A DNA stretch of 64,000 nt from Lecanosticta acicola (Eukaryota > Ascomycota > Dothideomycetes > Mycosphaerellales > Mycosphaerellaceae), in NCBI GenBank assembly GCA_963674455.1, contig CAVMBE010000021.1:62001-126000 (forward strand), in the 5' to 3' direction. A program made the translations under genes and the position numbers. Positions 20,531 to 32,016 of this stretch are shown piece after piece; within the stretch, counting starts at the first letter, position 1; every line of letters begins with the position of its first letter. A model generated the notes under the pieces. The model made no database searches and was not told the DNA's origin. It was given only the letters and a program-made list of their open reading frames with translations.

Positions 20531-21556
20531 CTATATACTTTTGGCATGAACCGTGTACAGATCTGAGCATGGCGCTGCATTCATTCTTCGGCCGCGGACC
20601 ACCATGTATGTGGTCCGACTCCCCACTCCTGTAGTTAGTACGAAAGGTGCGAAGGCAGTAGAAGAGAGCAAGAGGAATGTGAAGATGATATATTGGATGA
20701 CGCGAACAATTTTCTTGTGCTCTCGAGACATCGGTGATGGTTTTCGCTGTTGTGAGCCAATGACTCTGCTCGGAAGCGCTTCAGAATACTCGCAGCCTTC
20801 CCAGATTTCTCAGGGGTGAGGTTCCACATGACCGAATGTGCAATGATGAATTGGCCCTTGTGATTGACATCAGGGAATGGGCTCGTCAGGCACGGGCACT
20901 TCAAGGAACTCACACAGCGGTCCCCAGTGCTGTTTGACCTCGTATTCCAGCAATCTCCCCTTTCGACAGATTCTTCGTACCTTCTCGTAATGCTCGACGA
21001 AAGCTTCTCGAGCCGGACTAGTTGCACTGAAACCGCTGAGCGTGTTGTATGTCGCTGGCATGCTGACATTAGCGAATTCCCAGAATGGCGGCGTTAATAG
21101 CCGTGGGTCCCAAGGAGCGAGATAAGGCCAAGAGCCTCATTTGAGGATCCTACCAGCGGTGCCTTCCATGCTCTCGAGCCATTTGTGCACATTGCGAAGA
21201 CTCAGGATAACTTTTGCCTCTGGATATGCGACAATCAGCTCTTGTGCGAATGTGGCGCATAGCAGGTCGGCGACTGACATACAGAATCCGTGGGTCAGTC
21301 AAACATAGTGAGGTAGAAGGGACACCGCCTCACCAGCATCGTACTGCCCCAAAGACCTGATCGAATTCTTGCCGTTCCCGTCTCTTGCCTTTTCCAGTGA
21401 ATTTGGATTCAGTCCTTCGCGCCAGACATCCAGATTGGATTTTGCCGCTTGAATCGCTTTAGTCATGTGGAACAGTCTGTACCCTAGCTATTCGAGAGCT
21501 GCGTATAACGAGCTGGTACCTGTTCTCCAAAGACCAAGCATAAGGACACGCATCGC
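20531..21556 (-). pseudogene. Broken sulfotransferase-family gene
   Basis: Read on the minus strand from the ATG at 21556, this is a fungal P-loop sulfotransferase-like gene (Sulfotransfer_4 type). The P-loop LGLWRTGTSSLYAALE is followed by an in-frame TAG where LGYRLFHM continues. A probable intron (donor GTGAGG, acceptor TGTCAG) sits after SLGQYDAG. VADLLCATFAQELIVAYPEAK and VILSLRNVHKWLESM follow, then an in-frame TGA, then SWPYLAPWDP and EHYEKVRRICRKGRLLEY. After EFLEVPVPDEPIP a frameshift leads into FPDVNHKGQFI. Another break precedes a C-terminal membrane-like tail (IVRVIQYIIFTFLLLSSTAF). Two stops and at least two frame breaks mean it is very likely non-functional. Confidence 0.7.
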
Positions 21557-22229
21557 TCGAGTCCTTAACCGTGATGATTGTCAACCAACCGACCCGTTAC
21601 CGGATGTGGCTTGAGATTGCAGGCCTCTTTGGTGTTTTGAGCGTTGAAGAGATCGCTTGTTGACGTGATTTAGAGGCTATTGTAATCTTCTCTTCTCAGG
21701 AGATGAAGAGTCGAAACGGTTGACTTGTTGCGTTCTGATCTCTATAGGTAGTATTGAGGAGCTGAGAAACCTCCGCACCCCTACGGACTCAAGGATCCTA
21801 CAGGATTGTACGCGAGGATAGTACGCGAGGATAGTACGCGAGGATAGTACGCGAGGATAGTACGCGCGTCAACACATGGTCATGTATGTCTATAAGCCCA
21901 GAGACCATGATGTGTTTTGATCTGGTCTAAAGTTCAGCTATCGATGGCATATAGCGCGAGAAGGAAAGCGAATGAGTGGTGAACTTTACGTTTTGCTCTT
22001 GCCACTTACAGCTAATATCTATTACATCATCGAAACTAAGCCTATCTGGTTCAGAAACGCAGCGATATCTGCGATATTACCTCGCGGTACAACCGATGAC
22101 GTCAAGTCCGAGCCATCAACATCCCATCGCCACGGGCCTCTGTCTCTGTGAGACACCGTCGACCAAATAAACTTTTCCATATGACACGATACATCTGCTG
22201 ACAGCACTCTGTACATACTGCGGCACAGG
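21557..22229. other. Intergenic with short tandem repeat
   Basis: 673 bp upstream of the PAF-acetylhydrolase-like gene and of the sulfotransferase relic. It contains the 13-bp tandem repeat listed separately. No gene was recognised. Confidence 0.55.
21808..21868. repeat. 13-bp tandem repeat, about 4.5 copies
   Basis: Four perfect copies of GTACGCGAGGATA in a row and a partial fifth (GTACGCG). Each unit has the palindromic core GTAC followed by GCG. It lies about 360 bp upstream of the PAF-acetylhydrolase-like start codon. Confidence 0.95.
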
Positions 22230-23927
22230 ATGCCAAGGCAAACGCCCTATCACGACGACCTTGAGCTTGAACCTATAGAGCACGAATTGAGAGATCCTGA
22301 CGAGTTTCTGGACGATCCGGATGAGCCACTACCTCTACCAGAAGATCAGCCTAACATAACGCAAAGACCAACAATATACGACAGAATGGAGGCATTACAG
22401 CCTAAATGGCTTCAGCCATCTCAGCCTTGGACGAAAACCGTAATCAACAAAGTCATCACACTCCTCCGACCACGCCTAACGATTGGATACGCACTATGCT
22501 GCATCATAGGGCTCTACATACTCTACTGTTACATCGTCTGGTCACCACTGTTGGCATCGAAGTTGCCCGGGTATACTGGACCTTACGAAGTTGGGGCGAT
22601 CGACGTCGAAGTTCCAGTCCGAGAGCCGCGAAAGGTGGGAGATGCGGTCTTCAAAAGCAACGGCAAACCGGTCTTTGAATTCGACACAGTCCTCTTCACG
22701 CTCTATTATCCGGCCGTGAAAGGAGCAAGAAGTACAAAGCCTAAGCACAAATGGTTCCCAAAGCCGATCAATATTATCGCGGAGGGTTACGCAAAGGCGG
22801 CTCATTTCAACAATTTCTTCTCAAGACAGGTGTTCACTTTCGCTCTTTGGGGACTAGCTGGAAGTATCGAGATACCGGCCAAAGTCGATATTGCTCTTTT
22901 GAAGGAGGATGAGAAAGATCAATTTCCAGTTATTGTCCTGTCTCATGGCGACGTCAGTTCTCGGACAGACTACACAGCATTCTGCGGTGAGCTGGCAAGT
23001 CGCGGTGTAGTGGTAGCTACCATTGAGCACAGAGACGGAAGCTGCCCTGGGTCAGTCGTCCACTTGCCTGACGGAAAAACGAAGAGCGTGTTCCTCTTTC
23101 GGGCCGACGAACTGAAGCCCCAAGACGACGAGAAGGAAGTGTCCAACGACGACTGGAGATCCCAGAAACTGGCATACCGCGACGCTGAAATTCAGGAAAC
23201 TATCTCCGTCTTGCAATCCATCAATGAGGGCAAAGGTGACGACATCTTCAACACAAACTATCGCCAAGAAGGTCGTGACCTGCCTAACTTCGAAAAGCGT
23301 CTCAATTTCTCCGAGACCGTCATAGCGGGCCACTCATTTGGTGCCACAGGGGCAATGCAAGCTCTCAAGAGTGCCAACAAGACCTCTTCTGCTTCCTCTG
23401 GCGGCTATGTCAACCCAGCAATCGGCGGACTCATCCTCGATCCCGGGAAATCCTCTGGCCGCCTCAACACAGACATCGACGTACCTCTTTTGATCGCGCA
23501 CTCTGACTCCTGGTCTAAAGCCCACACAATATTCTACGGGCGTCCGCATTTCGATACGGTGAAAGACATCGCCAAAGACGTTCTCGAACGTTGTAAGGCG
23601 ACGTGGTTCATGACGTCTCTCAAGACCTCGCATCCAAGTATTACCGATGCTCCGCTCATCGAGCCTCTCTTGCTGAGCTGGACAACTGGTGCAACGATCG
23701 ATGTGAGAGAAGGATTGAGGGAATATGTGAGAATCAGCATGGAGTTTCTTGATTTCTTGAGGGATGGGACTAGAAAGGGAGTTTTGAATATCGGAGTTAC
23801 GCATGAGGAGTACGGAAAAGATACGAGGAATGAGGAGCAGAAGAAGAAGATGGAGAAGGATATCACGAAGTACTGGGAGGTACATGTTGCTCCGCCGGGC
23901 GATTTCGAGCAGGAGAAGGACAAGTGA
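22230..23927 (+). CDS. PAF-acetylhydrolase-like alpha/beta hydrolase, membrane-anchored
   Basis: 565 aa, intronless. It resembles the platelet-activating-factor acetylhydrolase/phospholipase A2 family VII, serine esterases that remove short or oxidised acyl chains from phospholipids. A single membrane helix near residues 90-110 (YALCCIIGLYILYCYIVW) follows an acidic N-tail, so it is probably a type II membrane protein. The oxyanion region is VIVLSHGDVSSRTDYT. A family block EHRDGSCPGSVV follows. The nucleophile elbow is GHSFGA with Ser369. A likely Asp is in GLILDPGK or the following strand, and a likely His is in LKTSHPSITDAP. The C-terminus is charged. The exact substrate is unknown. Confidence 0.82.
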   Translation: MPRQTPYHDDLELEPIEHELRDPDEFLDDPDEPLPLPEDQPNITQRPTIYDRMEALQPKWLQPSQPWTKTVINKVITLLRPRLTIGYALCCIIGLYILYCYIVWSPLLASKLPGYTGPYEVGAIDVEVPVREPRKVGDAVFKSNGKPVFEFDTVLFTLYYPAVKGARSTKPKHKWFPKPINIIAEGYAKAAHFNNFFSRQVFTFALWGLAGSIEIPAKVDIALLKEDEKDQFPVIVLSHGDVSSRTDYTAFCGELASRGVVVATIEHRDGSCPGSVVHLPDGKTKSVFLFRADELKPQDDEKEVSNDDWRSQKLAYRDAEIQETISVLQSINEGKGDDIFNTNYRQEGRDLPNFEKRLNFSETVIAGHSFGATGAMQALKSANKTSSASSGGYVNPAIGGLILDPGKSSGRLNTDIDVPLLIAHSDSWSKAHTIFYGRPHFDTVKDIAKDVLERCKATWFMTSLKTSHPSITDAPLIEPLLLSWTTGATIDVREGLREYVRISMEFLDFLRDGTRKGVLNIGVTHEEYGKDTRNEEQKKKMEKDITKYWEVHVAPPGDFEQEKDK

Positions 23928-24259
23928 TTTGACTTTCGCTACTCGGTTCCATCCGGTTTGTTGGAAACAGAGACATCAGCTCTGGCCTTGGGATTTGCGG
24001 ACTCACTCGGCCTAGAAGCACCCACGTTGTTGGTACTACCACACGTTGAGGTACAGATTTCATCCTACTACGCTGGCTGTACCTTCTGAAAGTCAATTGT
24101 ACCAGCAACGACGATGCATCATCATTTCAGCCCTGCTGTGACGCCTCAACATCAGCGCTTACTCGACTCCTCGCCGTAGTGATCGCAGCGACAACGGAAA
24201 TTCGGAGATTTCACTCCAAGTAGATTGTCCGAGTAGATAGACTACAAGGAGTAAGAAGT

Positions 24260-24992
24260 ATCCAACTACTCGGCTCTGACCCAACGGCTGCGAGCATGTC
24301 GAGCTTACAAGCTGAGCTCGCCGACCTGCAAGTACAGTTGCGCGATCTGTGGCCCAAGACAAAGAGTCGATGGACATGCACGAGAAAGAGTCCCGACTGA
24401 TTTCCGCAAGCTGAGGAGTTTGGACAGCTCACAGTATGAGAGCTCGACGTTCGCGCGAAACTGAAGCAGTACAGTAAGACTCAATCTTCTTGGTGCTTAG
24501 GAACATCGTTGACGATGTAAATCAAATGGTCGCTCTTCTACAAGCAGCCCAGGTCCGTCAATCGCCGTCTCGGAAGAAGCAATCGTCAAATTACCCCAGA
24601 TGTCATACGCTTCGATGACTAGCAGCATCAGGGTACTTTTCGAATGAACATCAACCCAGACAGTGAACTGCTTCACTACAGCGAATCGTCGCTGCTGAAG
24701 TCCAACGACATTGTGATACACGTCATCGGCGCTGCTCTTCCAATAGTTGCGATCGTTGCTCTTCACTTCATCAAGACTGAGGGAGATTGTATTGTTGGTG
24801 CCATCGCAGGGTTTACCATTTCATTCGCGTTGGCACTCACAGTCTTCACCAACGCCAGAAGACTCGAGATAGCCGCAATTACCGGAGCGTGAGCTGATCC
24901 TCGCTTCATGGAGATATTTGCACGCTCACTCGCATTCTAGATTCATGGCCGTCCAAGTTGTGTTCATCGGTAGCGACTTGGGAAAGGTCTAG
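24260..24992 (+). pseudogene. DUF6594-like membrane protein relic
   Basis: The 3' part is well preserved. LLHYSESSLLKSNDIVIHVI, two hydrophobic helices (AALPIVAIVALHF and GFTISFALALTVF), then TNARRLEIAAITGA are typical of the C-terminus of DUF6594 proteins. A 52-bp intron (24889-24940) joins this to a short last exon FMAVQVVFIGSDLGKV ending at 24992. The 5' part is broken. Fragments such as SLQAELADLQVQLRDL (near 24300) and AKLKQYSKTQSS (near 24460) fit the N-terminal helical region of the family but lie in different frames with stops between. A start in the open 3' frame at 24644 would give only a truncated protein. Confidence 0.6.
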
Positions 24993-25217
24993 GCCCGGAA
25001 TGTTGGGGTCACGAAGAGCCAGTATGGCGTGAAAGCGAATTGCTGAAGCTTCGTAGACTGCGCAGTAAATTCATGAATTAATCTAACGAGTACATCTTGA
25101 GGACCAGTTAGCGTACAGTAGGCAAATATACTGACGGAACGCACCAGCAAACAGTTCCCAATTCCCCTCGAAAAGCAGATGCCGACCTCGATCATTTGTA
25201 ATTAGATCGACAGCTGA

Positions 25218-26883
25218 TTACTCGTCATCGCCATCTTCGTCATCTCCCAAAACACGGTCAATATAGACTCCCGCAACATAATCCACATCCTCCCAGCTTG
25301 CCTCCCAAATACTCAGAATTTCAATCCTCCACAGTCGTCCGTCGCGTCTCATCTTGCCAATCATCCGGCAGATCTTGCCCTGACCATCATTCGCAGAAAG
25401 GAAGGGTTTACTGTCCCGATCCCACAGCTGAGATTGATCCCAGAGCTCATATGTGCCGTTGAGATGCGGCGGATTATTGTGATATAGATCTTTGAACATG
25501 AAATGTTGCTTGCGACTCGGCTTCGGTTCACGCCATGAAGCAGTGACGCGAGCATACAGCTCGATGATTACATTGTTGCCGCAGCGAACGGCCTGGCAGC
25601 CAGTATTGAGAGCTTCGCCAACACGGAAGCAAGTGCGAAGAAGTGTATTCTTTGACGCTCCAAAAATCGGGGATCGGTCCAGGATCGGAGGCAAGAAGGG
25701 CTTTCGCAGGATCGGCTTGATGGTCTTTTCGCGCTTTGCATCCATTTGCTCTGTGCGTAATCAGTTAATGGCACATGCGCAAGATACTTAGCCTTGACTC
25801 ACTTATCACGTCCTTTTCAGCTTGGGTCAATAAAGCGCCTCCGTAATCTTCGTGTTCATCAACATCACGGATGTTATCCTTGCGAGCTCGCTTTGTTGGA
25901 GTGGATGGCCAATCTCCCACAGCTTGCTCTACTGACTTTGCAAAGTTTACCAGATCTTCGTCGTCGACGTCAATCAATTCTTCGATGTCATGGAACTCAT
26001 CGGAAGATATACTTGGCAAGAAATTGGTAGCCTTGGTCAATCCGGGACTGCGTCGAGGGTCGCAATCAGCATCTCTGACCAAGATGGGCTCGTCTGCTCT
26101 GGACCCTGTAGTATCTTTGCTGCGATCGTTGTCGTTCTCGTCTGAGCCTCGTGACTGGTTTTGTGATGAGTCGAGACCCACGCTGCGATATTCGAAGGTG
26201 GGTGGCAGCCAACGTTGAGAGAATGCGACGTTCGTAGGCGCTGAAGAGCTGCTCTCGGTGCCTGAGTAGAGCGTGAAACTTTTACCAGCATTCTCTTTGA
26301 TAGAGTTGAAAGACGTCTGCGCTGGTGTTGAATCAAGCGCATTCATCGAGGTCGTAGGGGCATAGACTGAGATGGGTTTCGTCGCTGTTGGAGCAGACTG
26401 ATCCTTCTCTACACTTACGGCTTCGCCAACATGAGCATGCTTTCCCTTAGATGACTGTTTCTTCGTCTTTGCGGGTTTCGCCGCATCACTTCGCGCTTTG
26501 ACACTGTAGTCCTCGGGGACAAGCGGTCGTTCGTCAGCCGACTTGCGCACAGTCAAGACATCTTTGACACTACTCGTCCGCCGCTTCTTGGAATTGGATG
26601 CCCCACGGGCAGGTGCCGCTCGCTTCTTGCTGTTGGCATTGCCTTTTTTGGAAGACGCTGCCAGCTGCTCGTGCGGCTGCTCTTGCCCGCGACCAAGGTA
26701 CTCCGACGCCACTGATCTCGGTGCATTGCTAGGGCTTGACACAATTTCCGAGTCTACTGATGCCGCTGTTGTCGTCGAGCTTGGAGCATATGAGTTGTTA
26801 ATGGCTGTGAAACCCATGTCTCCTGCACTGCTCGAAGATGTGATACCGCGTACTTGGTGCTCATCCCAACCTCGCCAGGGCAT
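25218..26883 (-). CDS. Conserved ascomycete protein of unknown function
   Basis: Two exons, 26883-25803 and 25750-25218, with a 52-bp intron (GTGAGT donor, CACAG acceptor). The product is 537 aa. The first two thirds are Ser/Thr/Lys-rich and disordered, with nuclear-localisation-like basic runs (KKRAAPARG, KKRRTSS). The C-terminal 180 residues look folded and conserved: RKPFLPPILDRSPIFGAS, LLRTCFRVGEALN, VIIELYARVTASWREP, KQHFMFKDLYHNNPP and WRIEILSIWEASWEDVDYVAG. I have a sense of similar conserved C-terminal blocks in ascomycete hypotheticals but cannot name a family. A compact beta-rich fold such as an OB fold is possible (inference). The start could also be the ATG at 26817. It is probably nuclear. 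Confidence 0.7.
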
Positions 26884-27526
26884 GCCGCGGCGTGTAACCC
26901 TACTCCGTACGCGGTCAGAGTGAAGCAGAAGTGCAAAGTGATGGATAAGCGGTGATTGTGATGGACAGGAAACGTTGATGACGACGAGGTGAAGTCGACT
27001 CTCGCGTGGCAGCCTGAGGCTTATCTGATGGCCCGAGCGTCTTGTCCTGGTGACCGACTGCGGAAGCGACCAATTCTTCGCCAAGACAGACATCTTCTTC
27101 TTATCGACCTCACCCGTGAACAGTACACTCGGTCGCACTCCAGTATACCATATTTCTGGCCAAAAGACCGGCGACGTCCTCACTCTTCACCAAAAGAGAC
27201 CAGGATGTGGATTCGCGTCTGAGAGGCTGAACTCACGCTTGCATCAGGCATCGATCGACCCCGACGCCCGTTGCACACACAACAGCACGCCAACCACCGC
27301 CGCCCTCGCTCCACCGTGCTAAGGCTGAGCTGTATGTGATTGAGACCTTCACACGCGTGCTGCTTCGCCTCCTCTCGCAGATCCGGCGAATATGGCTAAC
27401 ATTGCAAAGATCCCGCCGAAGCCACAATAAAGCCCCGCGCATTGCATTGACTCTGGAAGGATCACAACACAAACCTATTTAGGAACCTCGATCAACCAAG
27501 AATCGTGCGCGAAGGGTCTTTAGAGT
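26884..27526. promoter_or_regulatory. Divergent intergenic region of the unknown gene and LSB5
   Basis: 643 bp between the start codons of the unknown minus-strand gene and LSB5. The minus frame stays open upstream to 27183 but without an ATG in good context. No motifs were recognised. Confidence 0.4.
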
Positions 27527-29234
27527 ATGTTTAGCGGGTCATCGGTAAGCCTTGCTCTCCATAGATTCTCACCTCACCCCCTCAGCCTTTCCCACTCCCA
27601 CCGCTCTCCTCACTGGACTCCACTACGGATCAGAATGGGAAGATTCTTGGACAAGGCCGCGTCAAAGTGCTTCAGCTACCCATGTCCATACGACCCTAGC
27701 GCGCTCCAAGAAAAGCCGCCGAAGTACCATGCATCGAAAGTCACGTCTGTGGAGCGAAGAACGAAAAAGTCAGCCCTCTCTGCGCACCCACCGCCGTATT
27801 CAGACCCTAGGTCTCCAGAAATATCGACGAATGCCCAGGAAAATGCACGATCACTTCATTACTACCGCAGTTCAATCGGATGCTGGACATGCCGCTCGCT
27901 CGTGTTCAGACAGAAGCTAATCGAATGGGTGGTTGCACAGAGGAAGCCGTATACGGCTGTAACTGTCCAAATCGACCGCCTGACGAGCGAGCAATACGGA
28001 GAAGATGACGTCGGCGGAATTATCGACCTGATAGAGGTGATTCGCATTCAAAGTTCAGGTCCTACTGAGGCAGCTAGAGCTATTCGGAAGAAGCTGTAAG
28101 TCACCGTCTTTGACATGTTTGAGTGCGATAAGTTGATGTTCGCGCAGAAAATATGGAAATCCCCACCGCCAAGTGAGGGCCTTGGTGATCCTGGACGGCC
28201 TCATTCAAAATGCTGGGAGTCGATTTCAAAGGGCATTCGCAGACGAGCCTCTTCTCGAGCGACTACGACTAATGGCGCGGGACGACGTGGTAGATGCTCA
28301 CGTGCGCCAGAAGTGCAAAGTTCTCTTTGCGCAGTGGGCAAACGCATACAAGAACACACCCGGATTAGAACCAATTGCCAGCCTATACAAGGAATTTCCG
28401 AAAAGCCAACGGCCAGCCGCTGCTCGTCAAAAGGTTCTGCAGGATTCAACGGTAGCTTCGGATGCTGAAGCGGCACAATCACCTTTCGCAGAACCAGCAG
28501 AGTCTCGGCCTCGCTCGACTTCGAAGCCTCATCCTCCGGCACAGGCATCATCTTCGCGACCGGTAACGCTGACGCCTACGTCTTCAGGTTTCTCCTCAAA
28601 GTTGTTCAAAGAGAAGAAAAGCTCATCAAGCAAGGCGTTTAAATTATCCCACGAGAAGGAGAACATGACGAATGCCCTCGCGCAAGCCTCGATTGCTTCC
28701 ACGAACCTGCTTAACGGTCTCCAGCTGATCAACCGCGAGCATGAGCGAGTTTCGCAGAACCAAGAATGTGTCCGACGCTTCGAAGCTTGCAGGTCGCTTC
28801 GAAAGAAGATCCTCTATTACATTCAACACGTCGAATCTGATGAGTGGATCGGCAGTCTGGTCAATGCCAACGACGAATTAGTGAAGGCCCTGACGGCGTA
28901 CGAGATCATGGACCGAAGCATCAACGACGACAGCGACAGCGATGCTTGGGAGAATGCAGGCGCGGCGAGGCCAACATCTCCAAAAGGCGTCAGCAGCACT
29001 ACGCAGCAACAGCTCGCAGGGCTGTCGCTCGAAGAAGCGCCACCGGCCAAACCACCTCGCCGTAATGCACCGGCGGCCATTCCGATGCCCGCTGCGGCTC
29101 CGCCGGTTCCTACTGCTTCAAAAAGGCTTTCTGATGACGACGACAACGAAGAAGATGATGATCCGTTTGGAGACTCTCACGCAGCGAAGACTCCATTTGA
29201 CGAGCGAAGTGGTATGACTTGGCGGGAGGTATAG
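27527..29234 (+). CDS. LSB5: LSB5-like VHS/GAT adaptor
   Basis: Three exons, 27527-27544, 27941-28095 and 28148-29234, giving 419 aa. Intron 1 is long (396 bp, GTAAGC...TGCACAG), and intron 2 is 52 bp (GTAAGT...GCGCAG). The product is a LAS17-binding-protein-5-like adaptor linking actin regulation with endosomal sorting of ubiquitinated cargo. The VHS domain runs from RKPYTAVTVQIDRLTSEQY through IIDLIEVIRIQSSGPTEA to LKYGNPHRQVRALVILDG and ALPENT-like helices. A GAT-type helical bundle follows (LAQASIASTNLLNGLQLINR ... RKKILYYIQHVESDEWIG). The tail is Pro-rich and acidic and ends with DDPFGD and GMTWREV. The splice choice for exon 1 rests on the family start MFS followed by KPYTAV. Intron 1 is a multiple of three without stops. 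Confidence 0.82.
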
Positions 29235-29898
29235 AAGAACCCTCTCTTGCCCCTTGCCGTTTCTCTTGAGCGCTGGAATATATCTGGCTCTTTCCTTGCT
29301 TTTTAGACGACTGATATGAAGGATGTATGACGAAACAGATTCAACGGCCGCTAAGCGTCGGCTCCCACTTCGTTTCCACGTTTCTCACATGACGGTGCAG
29401 GGGATGCAGCAGAACGAACTATAAATTCATCAGAAGTACACTTCTTTTGGTTGACCGTAGTAACTTGGATCTCACCAGTCACAACCAGGTCCGCAGGGAA
29501 ACTCGATACACGGTTTAGGTTGTTGAGGTTTCTTGATCAATGGTTCCATTGGCTTGTGCGAGAGCGTCATGGTTTCGGAAGGACGTTGGAGGGCGTGCAT
29601 CTTGTCGAAGTGGACGAAGATGTGCTTGTGTCGCTGTCCAACACTTTCCAATGGAGGGCCTTCTTGCCTTAAAGCACCTGTGAATGGGTCTCTAATGCAA
29701 GTCTAGGTCACGTGCCTGCCATGGCCCCCGTTTTGCCAAGAAAGGTGGCGTTGAAACTCAACTTCGCCAGCTTTGCATGACGTGGAACCAAACAAGTACA
29801 TTAACTTTCACTTTCCGTCCATCTCCATACCATCTCCAAGGACTTTCCCAGCATCCGTCAGGCGCCAGCGACCGCGCAAGATCCCTGCCTAGCTGAAG
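29235..29898. other. Intergenic
   Basis: 664 bp downstream of LSB5. Short ORFs only (for example 29451-29672). No gene was recognised. Confidence 0.5.
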
Positions 29899-30321
29899 AT
29901 GCCTCCATCATCAACTACGACTTCCTCCGTGAGCGGGGGGAAGGCTGGATCCATGGTGAAGAAACCTGCTGGGGTCAAGATGCCTTGCTGGTGTGGTGAT
30001 GATTGCCGTGAGTAGATCGAGATCGTCCACTTACGAGAGTGGGAATGCGTAGCTGACTTTGATTTGCATGGATAGAGTGCTGCATCATTCCATGCGTGAG
30101 TATCGAGACGTGGCGCGTAAATATGGGATCTTGTCGCTAATTTGGGAGTAGAGTGTCATGTAATGCAAGTCGATGACGAGCGCGAGAGACTACAGAAGCT
30201 GTTCCGAAGAGTCTCGATTTCAAGCATTTGTTTACGGAGCGGGATGAGCACATCGATCAAGGCGTATGCGGAATCTGGATGCGAACGAGTTGTACAGGTT
30301 CTTCGCGAAGGAAACTGAGTT
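29899..30321 (+). CDS. Possible small spliced gene
   Basis: A small gene may start at the ATG at 29899 (MPPSSTTTSSVSGGKAG ... KMPCWCGDDC). It is followed by a GTGAGT donor, a tiny exon (CCIIPC), a second GTGAGT donor, and a third part with QVDDERERLQKLFRRVS. The Cys pattern and the regular donors look real, but the exact acceptors and the stop are uncertain and I recognise no family. It could be a small cysteine-containing protein or a chance arrangement. Confidence 0.25.
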
Positions 30322-30429
30322 TCTTGAACACCAAACACCAAAAGTCTTTCCTAGACATCTATATATTTTCACACCTTGCTACTGACGCAGACAGCTCATC
30401 GAAAAAAGAAATTCCTTCATTCTACTAGT

Positions 30430-32016
30430 AGCTCGTGAACCACACGCGACCCCACTTGGCCTTCTGTCGGCTGTGCGGTCTCAACGGAATTTTCAGGTGG
30501 TACCGAACCACCTTAACATGAACTGCTGCTGAGTACCTGCTCCGCTGAGCTCCTTGAGGCTGTTGTCTGGGTCCAGCTCACTGTGCCGGAGCCTAGTCGC
30601 TTTTGCCGAGTTATCGTGCCTTCGACGGACTCCAACCCGGGCTTGCAAATCCACCCTTTTACATGCTCGGCCTCTGGTTGCTCAAGCGATGTCCTCCTCA
30701 TCCTTACCTTATGTCTCCAGATGTAAAATCCGACTATTTTCAAGATAACTGTGACGCAACTGATAGCAATTTCAGCACTACTGTCTTGTGTCGTTCTTTG
30801 GCGATCTTCATTCGGAGACTGGATTACGACTGATGACCGGCTTGCTGTGGAGTGTGTTGTTTGAACCAAGATGAAGAAATTCTGCTCGCAGTCAACAACG
30901 AGGTTCGCCTCTTGCCAAAACACTCGGCCGGGAACGTACTAACTTTCATTCGTCGCTCTCCGTATTGGGGAAGAAGGAACAACGTTTCCGTTGCCAAAGG
31001 TCGGCTGGCCGACAGCTTGATCGAATGCTCCGCATGGAGAGTTGAGGGTCAAACATCGCCCTCGGTATTTTCAAGCCCGATGGTGAAAGTAATGTTCGGA
31101 TTGACCTTCTGCAGCTTTTGATGTGCTTCATCCCCAACAACGTAGACTTGTCATTCTACTCGGTCAGGCCAAAGGATTGCGCGAACGCTTTGCATGTCTC
31201 ATTCGATAGCCAAATTTGCGAGGTGACGGAGTTTACGCGCATGGAAATGCTACCATTGGCAGATTAAAGAGCACACTTAATCTCCTCCAAGAGACTCTGA
31301 TGCAGTGATCTGCCGCAGTGGGACTTTCTAGCGTCTTTTCGTTCCGATCGATGCTCAACTGAACGCTGCTGCCTTTGATTTGGGTTCCGTCGTATCCTCC
31401 CAGCGCCAGACTGCCGAGTACCGCAGCGCAGGCTGGACTAGAGAAATGGTCAACGGCTATCGTTCAGATGAGCTGCTTGCATGTATCATGCGCTCCCGTC
31501 GTATGCCCATACGACAGGCTCCGGAAGCACAGGTACAGCAGATTGCCCTACAACATCTACTCATGCAGTGTCCGCTTTGAACGGGAACGTCTGCGCGACA
31601 TGTACATCGCTTCGACCGGGCGTACGACGTGGGAGGCCTGCTACTTCTGTGGATGGCGGAGTCATTTCTCCGAGTTCGAAGCAAGATCTCCAGATCATGT
31701 TGCCTTCCTCTTGCGTTCTTGACTGATTCTATCTTGAATCAAGTTTTCCTCTTGCTCTTTCGCAATCCTCCTCCATTGCCAAATCTTCTTAAGACTCTCA
31801 AACCGGTTCATGAAGTTCGGGAGAGGCCAAGAACCAACGCTTCTCGCCGTACAGAAACTATCCCGGTGTCAGTGCGACTGTATGCAGCTTTCCAGTCTCG
31901 TAAGAGCATATGAAACAACGGACTTGCTCGAAATGATCGTTGGTTTTCGATCGGAAGATCTCTTGCTCGACAATCTCTTCTAACTACCACCACCTCAAAA
32001 CTCCATCTTAGACGCA
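30430..32016. other. Gene-poor stretch with coding-like fragments
   Basis: No intact gene was recognised. A minus-strand segment at about 30850-31140 reads in part like protein (AFDQAVGQPTFGNG, VFWQEANLVVDCEQNFF) but has stops and frame changes and matches no family I know. A plus-strand ORF at 31375-31722 is unconvincing. This may be a decayed gene. Confidence 0.35.

Noticed and set aside
21808..21868. CRISPR-like array
   Set aside because: The 13-bp units are directly adjacent without spacers, in a fungal genome; it is a minisatellite.
26884..27183. N-terminal extension of the unknown minus-strand gene
   Set aside because: The open frame starts only from a GTG codon and its composition differs; the ATG at 26883 or 26817 is more likely.
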